This document shows positions 1 through 5,200 of a stretch of DNA of 5,200 nucleotides, one piece after another. Origin of the DNA: Desulfobacterales bacterium (lineage in GTDB: Bacteria; Desulfobacterota; Desulfobacteria; Desulfobacterales; Desulfobacteraceae); NCBI GenBank assembly GCA_022361315.1, contig JAKSBB010000315.1, positions 1-5,200 of the forward strand. Reading direction: 5' to 3'. Under the pieces are notes generated by a model that searched no databases, was not told the origin of the DNA, and worked only from the letters and a program-made list of their open reading frames with translations. Position 1 is the stretch's first letter. Every line of letters begins with the position of its first letter. The position numbers and the translations under genes were made by a program.

Positions 1-1
1 G

Positions 2-721
2 GAACTCTTAAACCAGCGAAAACAGGTACAGACCTTTGCCAAGGAGATTGAGCGGCTCAAGACCCAGGTGAAACATCTGGCCAAACTGGAAGATCAGGTG
101 AGGCTGATTGCCGATATCCAGAAACGGGGAGATTCCTCCAGCCTCATCGGTATCGGCGGGTTGCCCGAAAACGAACTGGATACGGAGCTGCCCCTTGAAA
201 CCCGTCACAGCAATCTTATCCGGGAGATGCACCAGCAACTGAACCAGGCCCAGGCGGCGGCTTCAGGGAAAACCCTGGATTTCGAAGACCTCATCAGCAA
301 ACTGGAAAAGAAAAAAAATCTGCTGGCATCCACCCCTTCAATCAAACCCCTTGAAGGCGGGTGGATCACATCCAGATTCGGGTATCGAAAATCTCCATTC
401 ACCGGGAAGCGCAGCTTTCACTCCGGCCTGGATATTTCCAACCGTCCGGGTACGGACATTATCGCCACGGCCAACGGCAAGGTCACCTATGCCGCCAGGA
501 AGATGTATTTCGGCAACCTGGTCATCATCGATCACGGATACGGTAAGGTCACCAAATATGCCCATTGCAAAGACATCCTCGTCAAACGCGGTCAGAAAGT
601 CAAACGGGGAGAGGTCATCGCCACTGTGGGCAACACCGGACAGAGCACCGGTCCCCATCTGCACTACGAAGTCCGTATCAACGGGATTCCGGTGAATCCC
701 CTGAAATATATCCTGAATTGA
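2..721 (+). CDS. M23 (LytM-type) peptidoglycan metallopeptidase with N-terminal coiled coil; 5' end missing
   Basis: The reading frame is open to the left edge, so the true start lies outside the window; 239 residues plus stop are visible. The GTG at 68 is internal, not a convincing start. Visible residues 1-40 are heptad-like and charged (e.g. KEIERLK), and 70-110 form a second helical stretch ending in a lysine run. Residues about 118-239 form an M23 domain: SRFGYR (124-129), HSGLD with zinc ligands H140 and D144, KYAHC with the expected catalytic H188, and PHLHYE with H219 and zinc ligand H221. The family hydrolyses peptide cross-links in peptidoglycan, or helps control such enzymes when degenerate; here every expected metal and catalytic residue is present, so activity is inferred. 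A signal peptide or membrane anchor would be expected in the missing N-terminus. The close of the protein, VNPLKYILN, resembles coiled-coil M23 proteins I recall next to secA in delta-proteobacteria. Exact cross-link specificity cannot be read from the sequence. Confidence 0.93.
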   Translation, partial: ELLNQRKQVQTFAKEIERLKTQVKHLAKLEDQVRLIADIQKRGDSSSLIGIGGLPENELDTELPLETRHSNLIREMHQQLNQAQAAASGKTLDFEDLISKLEKKKNLLASTPSIKPLEGGWITSRFGYRKSPFTGKRSFHSGLDISNRPGTDIIATANGKVTYAARKMYFGNLVIIDHGYGKVTKYAHCKDILVKRGQKVKRGEVIATVGNTGQSTGPHLHYEVRINGIPVNPLKYILN

Positions 722-729
722 TTGCAGTG

Positions 730-761
730 GGGTTACACCTGAACCCGGCATCCGATTTTTT
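730..761 (+). terminator. Weak candidate intrinsic terminator after the M23 gene
   Basis: A short inverted repeat, GGGTT (730-734) and AACCC (742-746) with a 7-base loop, begins 8 bases after the peptidase stop codon. A run of six T lies at 756-761. The T run is separated from the stem by 9 bases, which is longer than in a standard intrinsic terminator; a tiny CGG/CCG stem just before the T run could partly bridge this. The placement is right for a terminator, but the stem is short and the geometry imperfect. Confidence 0.3.
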
Positions 762-934
762 AAGACCTTTCCCCCGGCATTGCACCTGCCATTGTGTAAA
801 GATCATTAAAATTAATTTTTGTGTTTCCTTTCTTCAATTAATGCTTATATGTTTTACAGGCAATCGTCAGTTGGTGAAAATTTCAAATTGATGAAAATCA
901 AATAACCCCAAGGAACAGTACAGGTAAGGCTTAC
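762..934 (+). promoter_or_regulatory. AT-rich leader upstream of secA, probable promoter region
   Basis: This is the only sizeable non-coding stretch in the window and becomes markedly AT-rich from about 790 to 905, unlike the coding sequence on either side. It is the natural place for the promoter of secA-clpS-clpA. Candidate -10-like hexamers are TAAAAT at 807-812 and an extended element TGCTTATAT at 842-850, but neither has a convincing -35 box at normal spacing (TTGTGT at 819-824 is about 20 bases from the latter). Near the secA end there is an imperfect direct repeat (TGAAAATTTCAAAT at 875-888 and TGAAAATCAAAT at 892-903). The secA ribosome binding site is probably TAAGG at 925-929, five bases before the ATG at 935. 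I see no long hairpin and no SecM-like secreted arrest peptide. Confidence 0.4.
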
Positions 935-3457
935 ATGGTATTCAAACTTTTCACAAAGATGTTCGGCTCAAACAACGACAGAATACTAAAAAGAATCCAG
1001 CCCATCGTCGATCAGATCAATACCCTGGAACCGGAATTCCAGGCCCTGAGCGATGAAGAGATGGCCGGAAAGACCCATGAATTCAGAGAGCGCCTCAGCA
1101 ACGGTCAATCTCTGGACGACATTTTACCCGAAGCCTTCGCCCTGGTCCGGGAAGCCTCCGTCAGAACCCTTGGGATGCGTCATTTTGATGTTCAGCTCAT
1201 CGGTGGTATCGCCCTGCATAACGGTACCATTGCAGAGATGAAGACCGGTGAAGGCAAGACGCTGATGTCCACCCTTCCCGCCTATCTCAATGCCCTGAGC
1301 GGTAAAGGGGTACACATCGTTACGGTGAACGACTACCTGGCCAAACGTGACGCCGAGTGGATGGCTGAAATTTACAATTTTCTGGATCTGTCCGTGGGCG
1401 TCATCCTCAGTGATATGGATTCCCAGGAGAGAATCACCGCCTATAATTCAGACATCACCTACGGAACAAACAACGAATTCGGATTTGACTATCTCCGGGA
1501 TAACATGAAATTCGAAAGCGAGGACCTTGCCCAGGGAGAACTGAACTTTGCCATTGTGGACGAGGTTGACTCCATCCTTATTGATGAGGCGAGAACACCG
1601 CTGATCATTTCCGGACCCACTGAAAAGTCCACCCACCTCTATCACCAGGTGAATGCCATCATCCCCGCCTTCAAAAAAGATACGGATTATACCCTGGATG
1701 AAGAATCAAAAAGTGTATCCATGACCGAGGACGGCATTGCCAGAGGTGAAGAACTGCTCAAGGTGGATAACCTTTACGATCCTTCCAACATCGAAATACT
1801 TCACCATTTAAATCAGGCCCTCAAAGCCCATACCCTGTTTAAAAAAGATACGGACTACATCGTCAAGGACAACCAAGTGGTCATCGTTGACGAGTTCACC
1901 GGGCGGCTTATGACGGGCCGGCGGTATTCCGAAGGGTTGCACCAGGCGCTGGAAGCCAAGGAAGGGGTCAAGATTGAAAATGAAAACCAGACCCTTGCCT
2001 CCATTACATTCCAGAACTATTTCAGGATGTACAACAAGCTGGCCGGCATGACCGGTACCGCTGAAACCGAGGCACCTGAATTTAAAAAAATCTACAACCT
2101 GGAAGTGCTGGTGATTCCCACCCACCGGCCCATGGTCAGAAAAGATTTTGCCGATCTGATCTACAAAACCCAGAAAGAAAAATACGATGCCGCCATACAG
2201 GAAATCATTGAGCTGCACAAAAAAGGCCAGCCCGTGCTGGTGGGTACGATCTCCATTGACGTCTCCGAAAGCCTAAGCAAAAAGCTGAAGAAAAAAGGCG
2301 TCAAACACAACGTACTCAACGCCAAACACCACAAGGCAGAGGCGGAAATTGTCGCCAATGCCGGACAAAAAGGCGCCGTTACCATTTCCACCAACATGGC
2401 GGGCCGCGGTACGGACATCAAGCTGGGTGAAGGGGTAAAGGAACTGGGCGGCTTGCACATTTTGGGCACCTCACGCCATGAGTCCCGGCGGATCGACAAC
2501 CAGCTCCGCGGCCGTTCCGGCCGCCAGGGCGACCCGGGCAGCTCGCGCTTTTACCTGTCCTTAGAAGACGATCTGCTGAGAATTTTCGGCGGCGAAAGGA
2601 TTCACGCGGTAATGGACCGTCTGGGTATCGAAGAAGGCGAACATATCGAACACCGTTTCATTTCACGGGCCATCGAAAACGCCCAGTCCAAGGTGGAAGG
2701 TCACAACTTTGAAATCAGAAAGCATCTGCTGGAGTACGACGATGTCATGAACCAGCAGCGTGAAGTCATCTACCGTCAGCGCAGGCAGTCCCTTGAGGAA
2801 GGTGACCTCAAGCCTGTGGTACTGGATATGATCGAAGATCTGGCCTACACGATTGTAGAGGGGTTTGCCCAGGAAAAGACACCGGTCAAAGACTGGGACC
2901 TCAACGGGATGGACAACGAAATCAAGCGGGTGTTCAACCTGGAACTGCCCCTGGAAAAGGCGGCGGAAGATCATCCGTCCTCCGACCAGCTGGCTGAGTT
3001 TGTTTTCAATACGGCCAAGGATCTGTATCTGGCCAAGGAAAACCTCATCGGCGATGAGCAGATGCGCCAGCTGGAACGGTTTATCATTCTTCAGACCGTG
3101 GACACAAGGTGGAAGGAACACCTGCTTTCCATGGATCATCTGAAAGAGGGTATCGGCCTGCGTGGTTATGCCCAGCAGGATCCCCTCCGGATATATAAAA
3201 AAGAAGGTTTTGAGATGTTCCAGGGCTTGATGGAACGCATCAAGGAAGAGGTGGTTGACATCCTCTTTAAAATCCAGATCGCCTCTCCGTCACAGGTGGA
3301 GGAGATGAAGGCCAGAGAGCAGCAGGATCTCACCTTCTCCCATTCGGATGAACCCACCGCTCAAAAACCGGTAAAAAGATCCTCCAAGAAGGTACAGCGC
3401 AACGATCCCTGCCCCTGCGGCAGCGGTAAGAAATACAAGAAATGCTGTATGAACTAG
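935..3457 (+). CDS. secA: SecA, preprotein translocase ATPase
   Basis: SecA binds preproteins and SecYEG at the inner face of the cytoplasmic membrane and uses ATP to drive them through the channel. The 840-residue protein is complete. NBD1 carries Walker A MKTGEGKT (102-109, K108) and Walker B VDEVD (208-212). The preprotein cross-linking domain spans roughly 222-370 and includes VDEFTGR (318-324). NBD1 resumes with [13 protein letters not shown] and [11 protein letters not shown] (370-380). NBD2 has [12 protein letters not shown] (487-498) and [13 protein letters not shown] (523-535). The helical scaffold and wing follow, with YDDVMNQQR (601-609) and [20 protein letters not shown] (725-744). 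After a short variable linker comes a zinc-binding tail, [13 protein letters not shown], with cysteines at 826, 828, 837 and 838, used for SecB and ribosome/lipid contacts in the family. NBD2 lacks the insertion present in E. coli SecA between TDI.LG and GGLHI, giving a shorter form. The start is supported by TAAGG at 925-929 and the typical N-terminus. No key residue is missing. Confidence 0.99.
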   Translation: MVFKLFTKMFGSNNDRILKRIQPIVDQINTLEPEFQALSDEEMAGKTHEFRERLSNGQSLDDILPEAFALVREASVRTLGMRHFDVQLIGGIALHNGTIAEMKTGEGKTLMSTLPAYLNALSGKGVHIVTVNDYLAKRDAEWMAEIYNFLDLSVGVILSDMDSQERITAYNSDITYGTNNEFGFDYLRDNMKFESEDLAQGELNFAIVDEVDSILIDEARTPLIISGPTEKSTHLYHQVNAIIPAFKKDTDYTLDEESKSVSMTEDGIARGEELLKVDNLYDPSNIEILHHLNQALKAHTLFKKDTDYIVKDNQVVIVDEFTGRLMTGRRYSEGLHQALEAKEGVKIENENQTLASITFQNYFRMYNKLAGMTGTAETEAPEFKKIYNLEVLVIPTHRPMVRKDFADLIYKTQKEKYDAAIQEIIELHKKGQPVLVGTISIDVSESLSKKLKKKGVKHNVLNAKHHKAEAEIVANAGQKGAVTISTNMAGRGTDIKLGEGVKELGGLHILGTSRHESRRIDNQLRGRSGRQGDPGSSRFYLSLEDDLLRIFGGERIHAVMDRLGIEEGEHIEHRFISRAIENAQSKVEGHNFEIRKHLLEYDDVMNQQREVIYRQRRQSLEEGDLKPVVLDMIEDLAYTIVEGFAQEKTPVKDWDLNGMDNEIKRVFNLELPLEKAAEDHPSSDQLAEFVFNTAKDLYLAKENLIGDEQMRQLERFIILQTVDTRWKEHLLSMDHLKEGIGLRGYAQQDPLRIYKKEGFEMFQGLMERIKEEVVDILFKIQIASPSQVEEMKAREQQDLTFSHSDEPTAQKPVKRSSKKVQRNDPCPCGSGKKYKKCCMN

Positions 3458-3462
3458 GAAGG
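3456..3462 (+). promoter_or_regulatory. clpS ribosome binding site overlapping the secA stop codon
   Basis: AGGAAGG lies four bases before the clpS ATG at 3467, and its first two bases are the last two of the secA TAG stop. This fixes the clpS start at 3467 rather than at the internal ATG at 3533, and suggests that ribosomes finishing secA can help initiate clpS. Confidence 0.75.
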
Positions 3463-3466
3463 CCCT

Positions 3467-3775
3467 ATGACATCCACGGACTCAAAAACAAGACCAGGGA
3501 TTTCATCGGATACACGGGAGGGACTGCCCCCCATGTATAAAGTCCTGCTCCATAATGACGATTATACAACTATGGAGTTTGTTGTGGACATACTGGTCCG
3601 CGTATTCGGAAAATCACTTGATAAAGCAACACAAATCATGCTTAATGTACATCATAAGGGTAAGGAAGTTTGCGGGATTTACCCCAGGGAAATCGCAGAG
3701 ACCAAAGTAGAAACCGTTCACAACCTGGCCAGCAATAAAGGGTTCCCCTTAAAGAGTACAATGGAAAAGGAGTGA
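3467..3775 (+). CDS. clpS: ClpS, N-degron adaptor of the ClpAP protease
   Basis: ClpS is a small cytoplasmic adaptor that recognises destabilising N-terminal residues (Leu, Phe, Tyr, Trp) and delivers such proteins to ClpA for degradation by ClpAP. The 102-residue product has the usual family length. Residues 1-20 are a polar, probably disordered extension, which in the family is engaged by ClpA during delivery. The folded core starts at [14 protein letters not shown]. The substrate-pocket residues of E. coli ClpS (N34, D35, D36, M40, H66) correspond here to N30, D31, D32, M36 and H62, so a normal N-degron pocket is expected. The conserved [14 protein letters not shown] segment (69-82) matches the family, including the AETKV strand. 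The gene starts 9 bases after secA and ends 7 bases before clpA, and the clpA neighbour supports the function strongly. Presence of M36 points to the classical specificity-controlling gate rather than a relaxed plant/alpha-type variant, though that is inference. Confidence 0.97.
   Translation: MTSTDSKTRPGISSDTREGLPPMYKVLLHNDDYTTMEFVVDILVRVFGKSLDKATQIMLNVHHKGKEVCGIYPREIAETKVETVHNLASNKGFPLKSTMEKE
3767..3772 (+). promoter_or_regulatory. clpA ribosome binding site inside the end of clpS
   Basis: AAGGAG lies within the last codons of clpS, ten bases before the ATG at 3783. An ATG at 3776 also follows it closely, but that frame closes after a few dozen codons and does not encode ClpA. A TGA at 3777-3779 in the clpA frame rules out any farther upstream start. 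The arrangement implies translational coupling of clpS and clpA. Confidence 0.65.
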
Positions 3776-3782
3776 ATGACCC

Positions 3783-5200
3783 ATGATAAGCAAAGAACTC
3801 AGTACAGCTCTCGGTTTTGCCGTTCGGGAAGCAAAGAAAAGAAGGCATGAGTATGTATGTGTTGAGCATGTTCTTTACGCCATCCTTAACCATGAATCAG
3901 GAATGGAAACCATTGAAAGATGCGGTGGAAGCCCTGAGCAGATCAAAGAGGAACTGGAACGTTTCTTCGATGAAAAACTGACCAAAATCGACACCAAGGA
4001 TGAGTATGTGCTCCAGCAGACCATCGGGTTTCAACGGATGATCCAGCGGGCCATCAATCATGCCAGATCTGCCGAAAAATCCGAAGTCAACCTGGGGGAT
4101 ATCCTGGCCTCTATTTTCCAGGAAAAGGACAGCCATGCGGCATTCTATCTTGAAGCCGAAGGGATTACCCGGCTGGACGTACTCAAGCAGATTTCCCACG
4201 AGACCGATTCAGATAAAAAAGAAAAACCCGACACACCGGGCCGGGATCAGCAGATCTTTCCCCAGGCCGATCCCAAAACCAAGCGCCAGAAAAAGAAGGA
4301 TCCTCTGGAGTCCTTTACCGCTGATCTGCTGAAACGGGCCCGGGACAGCAAGATTGATCCTCTGATCGGCAGGGAACTGGAAACAGACAGGGTGATGCAG
4401 GTGCTGTGCCGCCGCCGGAAAAACACCCCCATCCTGGTGGGGGATCCGGGGGTTGGTAAAACAGCCATTGCCGAAGGCCTGGCCCTGAAGATAGAGGGCA
4501 AGTCCGTTCCCAGCCTTCTGGAAAACTGCGAACTCTACTCTCTGGACATGGGCGCCCTGCTTGCCGGCACCAAGTACAGGGGGGATTTTGAGCAGCGGCT
4601 CAAGGATGTGATCAATGCCCTGGAAAAGAAAGATAACGCGTTGCTGGTGATTGATGAAATCCACACGGTTGTGGGTGCCGGTGCCACCACCTCAGGCTCC
4701 ATGGATGCGTCCAACATCCTGAAACCGGCCCTCTCATCCGGTGACATCAAATGTATCGGCACCACCACATACGAAGAATATAAAAACCACTTTGAAAAGG
4801 ACCGTGCCTTCTCCCGGCGGTTTGAAAAAATTGAGGTCTCCGAACCCAGTGTTGACGAAACCACGGAGATTCTCAAAGGCCTGCGGCCGTACTATGAGGA
4901 ACACCACGGCCTGAAATATCCGGATAAAACCATTGAAGCGGCCGCCTATCTGTCAGACAAGTATATCAACGACAGGTTTTTGCCGGACAAGGCCATTGAC
5001 GTTCTGGACGAGACCGGCGCCTTTCTCCGCCTCAGGCACGAGGGCAAACGGAAAAACGTCAGCCCCAAGGATATTGAAAACATAGTGGCCAAGATCGCCA
5101 AGGTGCCGGTGTCCAATGTCACCTCGGCAGACAAGAGCAACCTGGAATCCCTGCCGGATAAGCTGTTCAACGTCATTTACGGCCAGGACGATGCCATCCA
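3783..5200 (+). CDS. clpA: ClpA, AAA+ unfoldase of the ClpAP protease; 3' end missing
   Basis: ClpA forms a hexameric ring that unfolds substrates with ATP and threads them into ClpP; ClpS docks on its N-domain. The visible 472 residues align over their whole length with the first part of E. coli ClpA (758 residues in that species). Residues 1-140 are the double Clp-N repeat (VCVEHVLYAIL at 25-35; NLGDILASIF at 103-112; ITRLDVLKQISH at 128-139). Residues 141-175 are a charged, lysine-rich linker. The D1 AAA+ domain follows: IDPLIGRE (191-198), Walker A GDPGVGKT (220-227, K226), pore loop AGTKYRGDFE (261-270), Walker B LLVIDEIH (287-294, D291/E292), sensor region GTTTYEEY (326-333), arginine-finger pair R345/R346, and YINDRFLPDKAID (394-406). 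The window ends at YGQDDAI, the very start of the second AAA+ domain, so D2 and the ClpP-docking loop are unseen. There is no frameshift or stop in the visible part. The ClpB alternative is excluded because no middle coiled-coil domain is inserted after D1, and the clpS neighbour agrees. Confidence 0.98.
   Translation, partial: MISKELSTALGFAVREAKKRRHEYVCVEHVLYAILNHESGMETIERCGGSPEQIKEELERFFDEKLTKIDTKDEYVLQQTIGFQRMIQRAINHARSAEKSEVNLGDILASIFQEKDSHAAFYLEAEGITRLDVLKQISHETDSDKKEKPDTPGRDQQIFPQADPKTKRQKKKDPLESFTADLLKRARDSKIDPLIGRELETDRVMQVLCRRRKNTPILVGDPGVGKTAIAEGLALKIEGKSVPSLLENCELYSLDMGALLAGTKYRGDFEQRLKDVINALEKKDNALLVIDEIHTVVGAGATTSGSMDASNILKPALSSGDIKCIGTTTYEEYKNHFEKDRAFSRRFEKIEVSEPSVDETTEILKGLRPYYEEHHGLKYPDKTIEAAAYLSDKYINDRFLPDKAIDVLDETGAFLRLRHEGKRKNVSPKDIENIVAKIAKVPVSNVTSADKSNLESLPDKLFNVIYGQDDAI

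Noticed and set aside
68..70. GTG as start of the M23 protein
   Set aside because: The frame continues upstream to the window edge with matching coiled-coil sequence, so this valine is internal and the gene is cut by the window.
745..780. Direct repeat of CCCGGCAT in the gap after the M23 gene
   Set aside because: Only eight bases, two copies, no flanking mobile-element structure; within chance expectation.
565..891. 108-codon + strand frame running from the M23 gene into the intergenic gap
   Set aside because: The first half overlaps the M23 catalytic domain out of frame and the second half is AT-rich non-coding sequence; no ribosome binding site and no family resemblance.
2663..3139. 158-codon open frame on the minus strand within secA
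   Set aside because: It lies fully antisense to unmistakable SecA coding sequence, has no recognisable domain, and is explained by the codon composition of the sense gene.
3776..3778. ATG as an alternative clpA start
   Set aside because: It is in a different frame that closes after a few dozen codons; the Clp-N domain begins in the frame of the ATG at 3783.
4209..4664. 151-codon open frame on the minus strand within clpA
   Set aside because: Antisense to the conserved ClpA linker and D1 domain; its phenylalanine-rich end mirrors the lysine codons of the sense strand. No independent evidence of coding.
1..5200. Hidden mobile element, CRISPR array, tRNA/rRNA or novel defence system
   Set aside because: Nearly all of the window is accounted for by four conserved housekeeping genes on one strand with short gaps; no repeats with spacers, terminal inverted repeats, transposase or RNA-gene sequence were seen.

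Overview
The window is an ordinary-looking bacterial housekeeping segment, coded entirely on the + strand. In order it holds the 3' end of an M23-type peptidoglycan endopeptidase gene, a 213-base non-coding gap, a complete secA, a complete clpS, and the first 472 codons of clpA, which runs off the right edge. The likely source is a Gram-negative of the former Deltaproteobacteria, perhaps a Desulfobacterales-type sulfate reducer. This rests on the coiled-coil M23 protein lying directly upstream of secA, an 840-residue SecA without the NBD2 insertion of the E. coli protein, and a ClpS/ClpA pair of proteobacterial type. Moderate G+C coding sequence with an AT-rich intergenic stretch fits but proves nothing. 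The taxonomic call comes from remembered gene order and protein character and should be treated as tentative.

Layout: bases 2-721 encode the C-terminal part of the peptidase (coiled coil, then the LytM-type metallopeptidase domain). Bases 722-934 hold a weak candidate terminator and an AT-rich leader that probably carries the secA promoter. secA (935-3457), clpS (3467-3775) and clpA (from 3783) follow with gaps of 9 and 7 bases. In both cases the Shine-Dalgarno sequence of the downstream gene overlaps the end of the upstream one, so the three genes look like one co-transcribed, translationally linked unit.

Functionally, SecA is the ATPase motor that pushes preproteins through SecYEG. ClpS is the N-degron adaptor that hands substrates to ClpA, the AAA+ unfoldase that feeds the ClpP protease. 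The M23 enzyme acts on the cell wall outside the cytoplasm and is itself an expected Sec client. All key catalytic and ligand-binding motifs that can be checked are intact. I found no mobile element, CRISPR array, RNA gene or clearly new system. The most noteworthy point is the tight secA-clpS-clpA arrangement, which joins export and N-degron proteolysis in one apparent transcription unit.
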